In this document: positions 42,540-57,310 of the stretch, one piece after another
How positions within the stretch are numbered: position 1 is the first letter of the stretch
Layout of the letters: every line of letters starts with the position of its first letter
DNA from: Erythroxylum novogranatense
Lineage: Eukaryota > Streptophyta > Magnoliopsida > Malpighiales > Erythroxylaceae
DNA: 64,000 bases
Assembly (NCBI GenBank): GCA_029891385.1
Contig: CM057233.1
Coordinates: forward strand, 13,023,460 to 13,087,459
Direction of reading: 5' to 3'
Made by a program: the position numbers and the translations under genes
The notes under the pieces: model-generated
Told to the model about the DNA's origin: nothing
The model's input: only the letters and a program-made list of their open reading frames with translations
The model's database searches: none

Positions 42540-43560
42540 TATTATGTTAGGTGGAATAATACATAAGAAAGGAGGTGAATTGTGTACGTTTATTTCTTAT
42601 TATGTTTCTTAATTAATGAATGGTTATTACAAATTCACATAACAAATTTCATAACAAATAAAATAATAGTTAAAAATAGTAAGGAAAGAGTGAAAAAACT
42701 TATTTATTGTAGTTTAGTCAAATAACCTTTGACTTATGTACACTCCTCAAACTCTACTTAGGAATTCAATATTTTCTTTTACTTTGTTAAGGGTGAAGAG
42801 TAAATTTTTAGAAATCTTGTTTAAAGTTTGGAGGAACCCTCACAAAGTGTACTTCGAGTAACTTCTCAAATTGCGATATTGCAAAATCATAAAACTAAAA
42901 AAAATCCTCTTTTTCTTACACCAATATAAAAAAAAACTCGATTTATGTGATATAATGGACATTCATTCAAATTCTTTGTTTAATTTTTCAAGGCTCTTAT
43001 AAACTAGCATGCCAAAGATTCTTCCTTTAATTTTGTTGTAATTGTATCTAAAACTAGCTCAAATAGTCATTAGACACATAAATTAACTACTATAATGGCT
43101 AATTTTAAGACATATTCAACTAGCTAGACACCTATATTCATATAGCTTATGTCTAATTGGACAGAGATTGGTAGTATATCCCTTAGCTTAGCAGACAACA
43201 ACTATTTTGTAATATTTTGTTGCTTTGTTAGGCTAATCAATTCAAACCCTTAGGCTAGTCGAACCATTTAGAAACCAAGTCGAAAACTCCAATTCCTAAG
43301 TCTTTTCAAAGATTAAACATGCCTCTTTGATTCAAATTTGGTTTAAAATCAATTTAGAATTGATCCAAAGTTTATCTAAAGATAATGATTTTTCTTTTAA
43401 GGTTAGAATAAAAATTCTCTTAATTTTGAAAGGATATATATTTATATCTTATATGCAAATTATTACACAATGATCATCCCTAAGTCATTGAAATAACCAA
43501 AATAATGTTATGAGAAAATTATGATAACTTGTTAAATATTAACATTCTTGATTCTTTTTG
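42540..43560 (-). mobile_element. Possible copia LTR relic (minus orientation)
   Basis: ACATAAGAAAGGAGGTGAAT followed by TGTGTA at about 42570 echoes the GCACAAGAAGGGGGGTTGAA sequence in the D LTR in the same orientation. The rest of the region is too decayed to set limits, and no coding part is present. Confidence 0.3.
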
Positions 43561-44950
43561 TTCTTGTTTTTCACTTTACTACTAAGTTACATGTGTGCCC
43601 CAATTTCATATTTTATCCATTCTTTGTTTGTTTAATTTATTCACTTGGTTTCTTTCCCCATTTTTCTCTTACTTAACTTCATATTTCACGTACTGCTTAA
43701 GATTATTATATAAAGTTACAAATATCAGCAAAGGTAATTTCATTAGTAGAAATATGTTTTGTTATCATCAAAATTATAGGTTAGAACCTCACCGATCTAA
43801 CATCATATCTTAAAATAAAAATTGTAGTTAAGCATATAAAGATATTTAAATTTTGACATTTATCTTATATAATGAAATTTAAATTATAAAATATTAAGCA
43901 AGTAGTCCAACCGCTTTAAACATTAATATCAATAAATAATGTCAACCATAAACTATTTTAACCATAATTGGTCCAAATTCTACTTTTGACTTTAATTTGG
44001 TTTGATTATGGATATTTTTATAATCAAATTGAGAAGCAAATTAAGTTATATTAAATTATTCTAAATTGAATTGGATTGGAATTTAGATGTTATTATATAA
44101 TTTATTTAATATTTATAAATTTAACTTCATATAATTTAAAATATTTTAAATCTAAAATTGTCCATTTGAATTTAAGGTCATCAAGTTCTAGTTTTAAATT
44201 AAATATATGAATAAATTAAATTTTCCTTTAAAGAAAAATTGAAAAAATGAAAATTTAAAGTTAAAATAAAGAAATAGTAAGAGACATTGGGATGATTTTT
44301 TTTATTATTGGAGACTTTTCTCTTTATTCTTTATAGCCTATACCTTACCTCTATTCTTCTTTAACAACGACATTACTTCCTTATAAAAGTTCAAGTATAT
44401 TTCTATCTCTCCAACCTTTGCTTCTTAATTACTACTTAATATCATCCCTACCTTGATTGAAGAATTACAAGTATAACAATCCTCTTATACAATTGTGATT
44501 ATGTTGGGTCTATTGTTGTCTAGAAATTATATGTTCATTTTTAGATTATCTAACCACTTTAGGTGTCTAGGAGTTCTAGTAGTCATGAAGACCACTTTCA
44601 TTATATTTGGTTTTTTAATAGATGTAGTAGTTTTGTTACTATCGATCACCATTTATTATATCTGAGAGAATATCATAACAATCTTCTTAAGTTTTTTTTA
44701 AGGAAATAACAATGAATTAAACCATGAATAGCAAGCAAAAGTTACATAATAGCTACAAAGAGTTATATGTAATGAAAACCAAGCATTAGAAGCTTATGAA
44801 CCTACAAACAAACTATTACATAATTTAATAGGCATATACTTTCCTTATTGTAGTGTAGTAGGTTTCATTAAGGAGACTAGACTTGTGTAAGCTCATATAT
44901 CCTTTGATTTGCATAATAATTTTTGCATTAAATTATTCTTTTGATAGACT
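43561..44950. other. AT-rich intergenic DNA
   Basis: No supported gene. A 72-codon plus frame at 43595-43813 is hydrophobic but has no family resemblance that I can see. Confidence 0.5.
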
Positions 44951-44959
44951 CTCGTCTTA

Positions 44960-46600
44960 AAACATTCTAGCATTTTTTCATCTCATATAGCTTTAACAAG
45001 ACATGATATTACTAGACTAAATTTCCACTCCATTGTAAGGCCATAATGCTTGATTTCACTACAACTCCTTATACCCTCCCATCTTTCAGGTGTATCATGG
45101 ATAACGCATTTGTGTAATATATACTTTCAAGTACTATTGACATAAGCATATTGGAAAAACAAGTGTTCATTACTTTCTTCATCTTTTTGACAAATAATGC
45201 ACCAATTAGTGATAGTGAGGAATCTCTTAAGCTTATCCACAATTGTTAGCTTATCTTTAAAAGCCAGTTAAAGACAAATTGATTCCCTCAGATGAGATTG
45301 CTTATGCCAAACAACTTTATGCTAGGTAATCCTATTATATAGTGCTTCTATAGAAACTTTTTGTATGATTGATTACTAAACGTGCTATTTCTTGAATTCT
45401 TACAAATGCAATCATTCCCTTGACTTAAGTTAGTTAGCACAATTTCTTCCTAGATGGATCTAGGTATAGAGCTTTGTATGAAGATTTGTTTGTCAACTAA
45501 TGCATCAACTACTGCTGCTCTCTTACCAATCAGATTTGAGACATTCCATACCTTGCACATTATGAAGAGTCTATGAGATGTCCAGTTGTCAAACTAAAAA
45601 TTAGGTTGCTTATCATCTTTAATTAGATAAGCGAATTCATTCCTCATTAATTTCCTAGTCTTTAGAATGGCTTTCATGGTCAATGAATATGAAGATTTAA
45701 TCTTTATGTTCCATATGTTGCTAATTTTTATATAGATCTCATGGATCATTTACACCATAGGGAATACTTGTTAGTTAATAACATTTATAGCCTCTTAGAC
45801 ATCATAGAATTGTTCATTAGAGGAATTATCCTCAGACCACCTTTGCGTATGTAAGAATACCTCTTTCCGTTGAATTTGAGCTCTCTTGACATTTTCTTCA
45901 TTACCATTCCAAAGAAACATTCTACGCAACATCTCTATTAATTTGATTGTTTTTTTGGGTATGACAACATGTGCAGGTCAAAAAGCATTGATTGTATTCA
46001 ACACAGATGAGATAAACACATATCTACCAATAGTAGAAAGCAATTTGGAACTCTAGGAAGAGATTTTGCAGTTATATTGTTAAAAGGTTTAATGAACTCT
46101 CCAAGTGTATAACTGGTAGCTAAAATAGGAATTCTTAGGTACAATATAGGAAGATTATGTTTTAAAACCAATGACATTCTTAATGGCAGTTTGACTACTT
46201 CTAGCAGATTTTGATAAATAAAAGCAAATTTTGAGATAAATGGTTTCTACTCTACACATCATGCTAAAGATTTTTAGGGTTTTCATAAGAGTTGATACAA
46301 ATCTCTGATTAGCCTTGGAAAGTAGTATGAGATCATTTACAAAGTATAGATTAGTAATCCTTAGCTTCTTACACTTGGAATGAACCCTGAAGTTTTTGGT
46401 TTTTTCAACTACTCTCTTTAAGGTTCTGTTAAAAACTTCCACAACAAGGGCAATGATCTAAGGTGATATAGGACCTCCTAATGAAAGTCCTTTAGTGCTT
46501 TTGAAGGACTTACCAAGCTAACCATTCACTAATATCTTAAAGGAAAGATAGGTGACGCATTGAGATATCCACTGGACAAAGGTGTGAAGAAATTCAATAA
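44960..46600 (-). mobile_element. Decayed L1-type LINE, reverse transcriptase to zinc-binding end
   Basis: On the minus strand 46440-46500 reads KGLSLGGPISP, matching the plant L1 text GLRQGDPLSP. An open frame at 46155-46442 continues with NLYFVNDLILLSKA, the region of the RT catalytic motif; the expected aspartates are degraded to VND. Near 45120-45220 the text NWCIICQKDEESNEHLFF matches the zf-RVT zinc-binding segment at the end of plant L1 pol. Many stops make it a relic. No 5' part is recognised. Confidence 0.75.
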
Positions 46601-49100
46601 CATGTAAAATGTTCAAGATAAAGCCCCATTTTACGTATCAGTTTATTACTTGGTTATATTGATAATGGAGTAATTAAATAATATATCACCAACATTAAAA
46701 TGTATTAAATTGGTATCTTTATCAAAGTATGACTGTGTGATATGTTTGCATAATTCAATTAGGAACTTAAAGCATTTATGATAGATAAATCTTTTAAAAA
46801 CATCCATCATAGTGCTTTATATGGTTGAGTAACTTGCATCGTTTGTAAATATTGGATTTTCATGGATCTAATGACTTAATTATGTTGTTTGGATCAATTG
46901 GCAACTTGAAGCATCTTTTATGATTAAATCTTTATAAAATGTTAATCAAGATGTTACTAAATAATGTATATATTAGACTATTTTATAAATTTTGATCTTA
47001 TATTGGTGTAAGGAAGAGAAACATTTGAGTGATATATCTTGTAAGGTATTCTAGTTGTGAAATTTAATTACTATTGGATGTATCATACTATCTTATTTTA
47101 ATTGCTAAATATTGAATTTTGATTTCATATTTTACTCTTAACTTGCATCTTATTCTTACTTTAACTTTTCTCTTTATCGCTATTACTTGCAATGTTTTTT
47201 AATAAATATTAAACAAAATTAACTTATTGCTCTTGTTATAAAGACTTCTTATTAAGCCTCTTTAATCTGTTATAGTTGATGTAAATCATCAAACGAAATA
47301 AATGACTTTAGACTAGGAAGCTGTGATACCAAGTCTGTAATTTTTTTATTTAATATAGTTATACAAATAGTACAAGGATACTTTATGTATATTATTAAGC
47401 CTTATGAAAATTGTAAAATTTCCTTCTAGTATGATGTTTAACATTCATTATGATGGCAACTCTAACTTAGGTATTCTTATTCACATATTTGCGAGTTAAC
47501 AATAATCATAAAATGTATAACATAGAAAAGGCCTTTAAAAGGTTATAATTTCTCAGTTGAAATTCGACTCTTTAATTGTCCTTAGTTATTTTCTAACTTT
47601 AGCTTACTTCTGGTAAGATAAATTGATTGTATAGATAAAGCTGTCTTAATAGTTGAAAGTCTTAATCAATTAGGTTTTAACAGTTCATATTTGAATAAGA
47701 TATGGATTATATTAACTTATAAATGTTATTTATAGTAATAAATGAATTGAATCTTTGAATTTTATTATTTTAACCTTTTTAGAAGTTAAAGAAAGCTTCA
47801 TTAACCAAAAGGTTTATACAAGAAAACCAAGCTACTAGGAAAGTTAAACTAATACGGAAAACAATAGTTACATAAGAATTTGATAGATATTTTATTTTCA
47901 ATAAAATTATAGAGATTCAATTTTAAAATTTTAAAATTTGGAATCGTTCTAGAAATTGTCAAAATTTTGGTTTGGATTAAGTCATGTACAATCCTAATGA
48001 TGGCATCTATTAATTTATTAGATCACTGATGATACCGGATAATGGTCAACTATTCTTTCCCACAATTTGATTAGGATTAGTTCTAATAATATACTTAAAC
48101 AATTATTAAATAGTTTATATAAACAAATTAAAATTGTTTTAATATTTATTTGTAATGAATGTGAGTGAATATTTTATAGAAAAATAATATTAACTTAAGT
48201 ATAAATTCAAATTTTCTTAAAATTTTAAATGTTAGAAATTGTATAATATAATAATGAATTATTACTAATGATTAATTTGAAAATTTTTTAAATTAAAATA
48301 TTTCATAAAATCAATTGATAAAAATAAATTTGTAGTCAAGATTTTGTTGAAAGATGGAATAGGGTGGAAAAGTACAACATATAAAGGGGTTCATTTAGGC
48401 ACAAATGAAAAGCAACTAATAACTTGGTTCAATGTGTTTCAATGCTACTGGTTAGGCACTAAATCTTAGGTGCAAGTGCAAGTTCTAGTGTAATAGCACC
48501 TTTAAGTACTTATGAAGACCAGGTAATTCATAATCATTACTTTAATAGAGGCTAAAACTTGAACTTACCATTAACTTTTTACACGAGGCTTGCTCTTTCT
48601 TTTTGAAAATTAAAGTATATACAACAATAATAAAAATGTCCCAATAGAAATCTTGCTAAGATGCAGGATTTGAAGAGGTCTTATATTACACAACTTTACC
48701 CATAATTATTAGACAGGATGTATCGATAGACCTATAGAAGAAAGAAAAAAATTGAAACGATTTATAGAGGAAAAGAAAAAAGAAGAACAATAAAAATACA
48801 AAAACAAAAACAAGTAATTACATAAATAAATAAACCAAATACATAAAAATAAAAGTAACATTAAAGATAAAAATAAAATAAAAATAAAATAATTATTAAA
48901 GTAAGTAAAAATAAAAAGATAAAAAATAAACTAAAGGGAAAAAACTACTAACAAAGGTGTTCAAGGTTATTAGAAGACAAAAGAAACGGAGAAAAAGGAA
49001 GAAAAAAGTTCAAAAGCCTATAAAAAGAAAATGACCTATTTATGAAAAGAAAATGTCCTCTCTATGTAAAATCCTCTACCTTTATTGCCAAAGTCTCCTA
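46601..49100. other. AT-rich intergenic DNA with A-rich low complexity
   Basis: No gene seen. From 48730 to 48960 the plus strand is strongly A-rich (AAATAAAAATAA-type), with almost no C or T outside these words. Confidence 0.5.
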
Positions 49101-49109
49101 TTAAAGGCT

Positions 49110-51450
49110 AAGTCCTCAGTAAGCTTTAGTAGTGTCATGTCATGTCTGATCACCTCTCCTTAATTCTTCTTAGGTCTTTCTCTTCTTCTCTTATAGTCCC
49201 TAAGTATAATCTTCTCGCATCTTCTCACTGGAACATCAGGATGTCTCCTTTTGACATGTCTGAATTACCTAAGCCTTGTCTCCCTTAACTTATCATCAAT
49301 GTTAGCCACCACCAACTTGTCCTTCACCACTACTTTCTTGACCTTATCTCTTTTTGTAAAGTTGCACTTCCAATAGAGCATCATCATCTCCGCCACCATT
49401 AACTTGTGAATATACACCTATTTGATGGGCCAACACTCTATCTTATAGAGCATGGTCGATCTAGTTGCTAAATAGTAAAATTTACAAAATTTACCTTTTA
49501 TCTTGATTTGTATCTTCTTATCATATATAACTCTTAATGAACCCTTCTATTTAAGCCACATAGATTTGATACAGTGAGCTATATCGTTATTTATTTTGCT
49601 ATTGCTTTGTATGATGGATCCAAGGTATATAAACAATCTTTTTTTGGTATAACTTCTAAACCAATCTTTATTTCCACATCAGGTCTAACCCTGCGACCTG
49701 AAAAGCTATACTTTAGGTATTTAATCTTAGTCCTACTCAACTTAAAGCCCTTTGAATCGAGCGTATCCCTCCAAAGTTTTAGCTTGATATTAACACCCTC
49801 TTTTGTTTTAACCACTAAAAAATATCATTAGCAAAAAGGAAGGATTTTTGGATACATCTTTTTGGATATTCTTAGTGAGTTCATCTGTAACTATTGCAAA
49901 AATGAAGGGGCTTATTGTGGATCCTTGATGTAGTCCGATATTGATAGAAAAAAGCTTTATATCTCGTCTTATCATCCTTACTCTACTCTTAACACCTTGA
50001 TACATATCCCTAATAACCATTATATAGGCCATATGAACTCCTTTAACTTTTAAATACTTCTATATGACTTCCTTAGGTGCCTTGGCATAGGCCTTCTCTA
50101 AGTCAATGAAAACCATATGCATGTCCTTTTATTTATCCCTATAATATTCCATTAATCATCTAAGAACGTGTAAATTTTTTGTTGTAGACCTTCCTATTAT
50201 AAAATCAAATTCGTTCTCAAAGATAGTTACATATTTTCTCACTCTTTTCATAATTACCCTCTTCTGTAACTTAATAGTATGACTGAGTTGTTTGATGCCT
50301 CTATGGTTGTTACAACTTTGCATGTCACTTTTGTTCTTTTAGAGAGGGATTAGTATGCTAATTCTCCACTCATCGACCATTTTGACAGACTTTAAGATAA
50401 CATTGAAAAGCTTGTTAACCAAGTAAGACCCTTATCTTCTAAGCTCTTCCATACCTTTATAGGTAACTCATTAGGTCCTATTTCTATTCCACTCTTCATC
50501 TTTCTTAAAGCTCCTTTAATTTCTTCTTTTGTCATTTGCTGAGGACAAGTGAAATTATGATAATTCTTAAAAGTTCTAAGATCACCCAAGGAAAAGATGC
50601 CATCTCTACCTTCATTAAAAGGTTATAGAAGTATCTCTGTTGTCTTCTCTTGACGTCATTTTCATCTATGAACACTCATCTTGCTTTATCTTTATTCAAT
50701 GAACTTGATCCAAGTACCTCACTTATTTTTCTCTAGCTATTATCAACCTAAATATATCATTTTCCCCATCCTTATTTTTCAATTGTTGATAAAAGTTATG
50801 TAGGCTCTAATTTTGGCTTTTAAGACTATTTTCTTTACCTGTTCTTTTTCCAACTTATAACTCTGTTTATTAGCTACCTTTTTTTTTTTTTTTATCGATA
50901 TTGCTATCTAATAAAGCTTAATATGATCTTCATCTTCCCTTGTACGTCTTCATTCTACCACTAAGACTCCTCCTTACTATCCCTAAGCCCTTTAAAAGCT
51001 CCTAAAATCTCCCTAGCTGCCTTCTTTTAAAGAGTGATTGCTCCCTTCCACATCTGGTTAGCATCAACTTCTAGTTTTTGTTCTTCTTTAAAAATTAGTC
51101 TATCCATAAATTGTTACATAATGCCCATTTTTAGATTCCACCATCTAATTCTAGTGCATATTTGAGAAATTCTCTTCTTTCTTTAATGCTTAATTGTAAG
51201 ATCCAAGACCAATAATCTATGTTGAGTTAATAGAAATGTGTTAGGTATCACCTTACAATCTTTACAACTAGGTTAATCACTTCTCCTTACAAGGAAGTAG
51301 TTAATTTGAGTCTTCGCGGTTCTGCTACTAAAGGTTATTAGGTGATCCTCTTTTTTATTGAAGAACGAGTTGGCCACCACTAAGTTAAATGATACCCAAA
51401 AGTACAACAAAGCAGACCCATTATCATTCCTAACATAGTTTTACATATGG
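49110..51450 (-). mobile_element. Decayed RTE-type LINE (endonuclease end, RT, C-terminal region)
   Basis: The minus strand reads in LINE order. 51300-51390 has a HLVVANSFFNKKEDHLITF-like endonuclease end. 50392-50589 has KEEIKGALRKMKSGIEIGPN, which is RT onset. 49808-50032 has VIRDMYQGVKSRVRM and INIGLHQGSTISPFIFAIVTDEL, the RT core. 49591-49815 has LWRDTLDSKGFKLSRTKIKY with the FSGRR that follows it in plant RTE elements. 49110-49330 keeps the DVPVRRCEK end. It is broken by many stops. Confidence 0.8.
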
Positions 51451-53885
51451 ATATATACATAATATGTTAACTATTAGTTAACAAGCCCTTATAACTAATC
51501 CTCATAACTAGTAGCAAAAGTAGTATACTTGCATAGGTTTTTGGAGCTAATTAGTAGTTAGCCAAAGCCAATTCCAAGAGTAGAAGCATAGGACATGTCA
51601 AGACCAATTAATCTCTAAGTGCGTTAGATATTCCATATACAGTCCAAGCTTAAAGACAACTTCAATCCCTAACATCTATATAAATCTTATTCTCTAATCT
51701 AAGTAAGATTCTTTTAAATAGAGACTCGGTTTTATTTTTGTTATTTTTAAAAAGAATTTAATTGTGAATAAATTTTAAGTAGAGCTTGTTCTTTTAACAT
51801 TTTTTGTTGGAAGAATTTGAGTGGAATAAGTTTTCTATTCTCATGTATGTTTTATAATTTACATAAGTATTGAAATCTAATAAACAATCAAGAGATAATT
51901 AATTTAGGAAACAAATATATATGATGAATAGATTATCGATGTGAAACTTTTAAGTTCTTCTACAACTATGTAAATACAACAAATTATTAGCATGATTATC
52001 AATTATATGACTTGGTTAAAAATTTACTGATGCATTTGTTCTTTATTCTCCTTATTGTTTCTACCTCCTCCTTTTACTTTATCCAAGCTTCCTTTTTCCT
52101 TTCCTATTTAAAGAATGATAGACTTATTCTCTATTAACTTTTCTTTCATTACTCGCTTCTCTTCCTTAATTTTGGTATGTTGTCTCCGACCTTTACTTCT
52201 TCTTTCCCCATATGCCATGTGTCTCCTTATTCCTAGTTTTTGGTTTATCATCTCCATTTCTCTATTTTTCTTCCTTCCTATAGCTAGTCAAATGATAAGC
52301 ACACCACTTAAGAATCTTCTTAATTTATGAGTAGATATGGATTACTACCTTTTCCCACTTTCCTTATTAAGGATCTATTTTTTAAAAAAAAATTATTACC
52401 TAGTTGGAATTTTTTCTTTTAATTACAAAATGTACCTCACCCTATTACAACTCAACTAGATAAGTAATCTAAATCCTCAAGACTTCTTTCCTCTTTTTCC
52501 CCCTCCCTAAACTCCCTTTCACTTGATAACCTTAAACCCCTTACCACCATCCTAACTTCATCCAAAATTCCCTTATTAGGTTTATGAAACTCCTCTATTG
52601 TTTATTTTATTTCATAAACTAACCAAGCTTAATTTAAACTCAAACCCACCACACTTTCTTGTTGTTAAGTAATAAAAGGGCTCTTTCCCATAAAAAAAGA
52701 TTGAAGATTATCAACCAAAATTCACTGTTAAAAGCATTATTGTTACTCTACTAGTGGAATTCTAAAAGAATGAGATTTCAAAAGGGATTCAAACTTGGTA
52801 GGTTTCTTTATTAATAAATGACTAGCTTATCCATTGATGAACTCTTAGGTAGCCACTAAAAAAGATTAGGATTAAGGAAGATCTTGATCAATAAATAGAA
52901 CCTATCCCAATTTAAGTTTGATTTAAAAACTAGTGCTTAAAAGCTTACTAAGGCTGGCCTGTGGAACTTCAATAGGAACTTCAATAATAAGTATATCTTC
53001 CTCTAAAAATGGAAATCTAGCATTCATATAAAGAAAATGAAACAAAAGTAGATACCTAAATACTTCAATACACATAATGTGCCATTTAAGTATTGGTCTA
53101 CCAAGGTCTTAAATCACTTAACTTGCTATTTTGAAAATCAATTTGTATGGATGAAGGTACAACTAGAATGAAAAGAATAGGTTATAATAGGAATTTTTTA
53201 TTGGTTGATGTTCACCAAGAATTTCCAAAATTAATTATACTCATGAGGCTAGGAGAAGATGATAAGTTGTTTAATGACTCTATCATAGTCTTATATTAAT
53301 GGAGGACTAATCCACTAACATAAGAAATGGATGCCAACGAGAAAGAAATTTTAAAGAGGGGATTGTTACGAGTTAATAACTTGACCTACCTAAGGAAGAA
53401 GGTATAATCATTAGTAATGAGCATAATAATAACTAAGGGAATCTATATAAAGCTATAAAACTATGCACACAATGATGAAAAAGGATGTTGAAACATAATT
53501 AAAGGAGCTCAAGAAGAATTCCATAAAAGAAAATCAATGTTTATTTCTTATTAGTCTATATAGCCAATCTTGTTTTTCAAAGATACACCTTATGAAATAA
53601 GTTGAGAAAAATTCATGTTTATATGGATGCTCCATGGTTAATCCTTAATTATTTTAAAGGAATATTCTATTCTTTTGAATCATAGAGAAATGGTTTACTA
53701 AGAAATTGTAACGATAAATTTGGGTATTGGGCTAACCATATAGAAATTATTGATTTCAAGTAAAAAGGTAATTTATCACTTGGAGCAACAAGAAAAATGG
53801 TATATTGGCTTTTAGCACTGTATTTCTATCATGTAATCCCTAATTCATTCAATGAATACATTATTATTCTTAAAAAAAATGGTTG
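51451..53885. other. AT-rich DNA between LINE relics
   Basis: No supported gene. A run near 53800-53880 ending in CTTAAAAAAAA resembles a LINE 3' end, and parts of 52900-53800 could belong to LINE ORF1, but I cannot show this. Confidence 0.4.
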
Positions 53886-53889
53886 ATGG

Positions 53890-56560
53890 TTCATAAGAAA
53901 GAAACTAGATAGAGCTTTTGTTAATTATCATCAGTTATCCAAATTTTCAGAAAGAGATTATATTTAGTTTCTCTCTTTTCTTGAATCACACTCTATCTGA
54001 TATTGATGATACAGAGGAAAACTCCATTTCACTTCAATAAGTACTTAGTAGAAGTTGAAGGGTATGGAGAAGTTGTAATTAGATAATTAAACTTAGGACA
54101 TGAATCCTTTATCTACATGAGGAAGCTTTAAATGTTTAGGAGAAATTAACAAAAAAACTTCAGTAATACTCATCATGTAATTATTGAAATAAAAGAAAAA
54201 TTAATCAATCCATAGAAAGACTTGCACCTGTCACCTGAAGATTTTTATAACAAAATGAAAAGAAAGTATCCTTACTTAACTATACTTATATTTTGGAAGC
54301 TGGTAATTGATCCCTTTTCAAACAAACACTAAGAGTTTAGTGGCTTAAAGATGGAGACAAAAGTACTAGTTACTTCCATAAGGTTATCCCTTTTAGAAGG
54401 AACACAAATAAGGCTACATTATTGCTAAAAGAAAATGGACAAGTGGTTTAGTCTCAAGTTGAGATTCTGTAGGAAACTAACAAATACTTTTTAAATACTC
54501 TTGGTAAATCTAGTAATTATTTTTCATCTACACAGGAACTTAATTCATTCATTTATATGTAGAATAGAGAGGTTGAAGCTTCCGTTTTTCTCAGACCTTT
54601 CAATGCAACAAATATGGAGAAAGCACTCTTTTAGCTTAAACTAAGCAAATCCCTTTGACCTAATAGATCCAACGCATTTTTCTTCTAGAAGATATAGATT
54701 CAAATAAAAAATATGGTCATTGAAGGATTTTTGAAGTTCTTCAATAAAAGAAAGATGTTGACAAAAATGAACAAACCTTTCATTAGCCTCATTCTAAAAA
54801 TACAAAACGTATAATCCTTCAAAGATTATAGGCTTATCTCTTGTTGTAACACCATATAAAAAATCATTATAGAGCTCATAGCCTCAATACTCATGATATG
54901 CTGTAATCATATATAAATCCATCATAAAGAGATTTCATTTAAGGAAGAAAATTGGAGATAATATTCTATTAGCTCAAGAGTTATTCAAGAATCATAATAG
55001 AAAACATTCAATTAAAATTTATGCAAATAAGATTAATTTCCATATAGCTTTTAATACTATTAACTAGAACTTTTATCACACTTTGGCTACCTTTTATTTT
55101 CCAATGAAGTTCGTTTGTTAGATTCACCAATGTATTAACAAATCTCTTATAACATTTTAGTGAATGGAGAGCCAAATGATCTAATCAAAGAAGCTAAAGG
55201 AGTAAGGCAACGAAGTCCCCTTTCTTCTTACATATTTACCTAAAGAATTAAATTACTAACTAGATTAATTGGCCATTTATAAGTTAGGAAAAGAATTTCA
55301 AGGACAACAATAAGTGTAAGAACTTTATAAACTATATTTTATCGTTTGTGAAAATATTACTTCCACTTTATAGAGCTGATCCTAACTCATACCCTAATAA
55401 ATGTTCTTCATACCTTCAAAGAGTTGTCAATTCTTTTAAGCAATGATGATAAGAGTCATATTTTTATGTCAATTGTGGCTAATCATCTCTTTAATTGGCT
55501 TTCTAATTTAACAGGCCTAAAGAATATGAAACCAACATTCACTTATTAGTTATAGGTATAGTCTACTAATTAATTCAATCCTTAATAGCCCACACATCTT
55601 AAGGTCTTAATTCTTTTTTCTCCCCAAGAGCTTATTTAAGACAACGAAGATGATGCTAAGGTAATTCCCATGATTAAGTGATCTATCAAGAAAATCACTA
55701 GCCAAAGTGACATATGTAGATGTATGTTTGAATAAATATGAAATAGGATTATAAATCATCCCTTTACAAATATTAAATAAGCTTTTAATTATAAAGAGAA
55801 TATAGAGAATCTTAACTGATAAAGAGGCCGTATAATTAAAATAGTGACACATAATATTTAAAAGGAAAGAGTTTTTAGAAAGTCAAACTAAAAACCAACT
55901 CCTCCTAGATTATGTTAAAAACTCTTTATTTAAGGGAGCTAGTTTGTTTGAAGTTCAATTTTAGAATTAAGGATTGTAAATCAACCTAGTTTTTAGTATG
56001 GTGATTGAAATAAATTAGGATCCTTATATAAGGTCAATAGGCTTTCTAATGTCATAAAGTTAATATCTAATGATGCTAATATTAAAGAGGTCTTTGAAGA
56101 TAATCAATGGTGCCACAACATTAAAGAATTATCTTGTATAATGTATAATATTCTAAACTAAAATCCTAACCAAGCTAGAAGGACTTATTCAATTGGGCAA
56201 GACACTCCTTAGGGAACTTCATAAATAGATCATGCAAAGAATTACTCAAAACTCAAGCTCAAAATGTAAAATGGTTCAAAATTGTGTAGCTAAAATTAGT
56301 TCTTCAAAAAGTCCCTTTCATTTTGTGATTAGTCATCAAAAAGAGGCTATCTACATAGGATATGCTAAAGGAAATACCTCTACTTATTGTTTCCTCATTA
56401 AATAGGAATTTGAATCTATATGTTGTTTGTTCTTCAAATGTGGCTTAGTTTTAACCATTTGGCAAAAGGTGCAACAACTATGTAACCTTACAAGTACACA
56501 ATTGGATTGGTTTAAAATTATTGATTAGATTAGTCAAAGACATAAAGTGTGCAAGTCATC
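53890..56560 (+). mobile_element. Decayed L1-type LINE (endonuclease end to zinc-binding region)
   Basis: Plus-strand text follows plant L1 pol. KKLDRAFVNYHQLSKFSERD near 53905 matches the endonuclease end. WLKDGDKSTSYFHK is at about 54340. A Gly-Pro-Asp-type RT motif is degraded near 54650. LVNGEPNDLIKEAKGVRQRS then PLSSYIF is at about 55155-55240, the RT core. CCLFFKCGLVLTIWQKV is at about 56415, the zf-RVT region. Stops and shifts are frequent. Confidence 0.78.
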
Positions 56561-57310
56561 TTTCTAATATATAAAATCGTATTTCAAAATGTGTTTTATT
56601 ATATATAGAGGGAAAGAAGCTAGATAATTTTTTAAGGCAAGGATTTGTGGAGTTAACAAATCATTTAAGAACTAATATGCTAGAATAGAGAGTATCTCAT
56701 AGCTCACAAGGTTCATCTCCTTTGTAGCAATAATGGCTATAAAATAGGGTATTTTTAACCCTGATTGAAAATTAAGAATAATATAACAAGATGAAATGTG
56801 ATGAAACTAATGCTTATCTATCTTTTAACACAGATGCTAGAACTAATTTCGAGAATGCTTTTTAATAATCAACTTTGATGTCTGTGATATTCTCCCTCAC
56901 CAACATTGGTTAGATCTTGATTTTATTGTAAGATCAATTATTTTCTACCTAATTTTGGCCTATGTACTAGCTTTGAAAACCTTACTTCTATTTTTGGAGA
57001 TTTTATTACTTTCTTTTAATTATTAAAAATAAATGATTACTAGTATAAGTTTGTATGACATCACCAGAAAATCATACTATAATGGAGACTTATCCTGGTA
57101 ATAAGAATAGCAGAGAATCTTTACACTGATATAAGAAGAAGATGCTTATTTGATTAGAAATCACTTTTCTAGCCTGTAACAAGGATACTTATACCTTAGT
57201 TCCTTATAGGGTTGTACATACATATAAATCAATGAATTACTTTAATTTTGAAAGAAAAAGATTGTAGGACATTGTCTTATTTTTAAATTTTTCTCCAATT
57301 TCTAGTAGGA
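56561..57310. other. AT-rich DNA between L1 and the Athila-like element
   Basis: It may include the RNase H-like tail and 3' end of the L1 relic. Nothing definite is seen. Confidence 0.4.
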
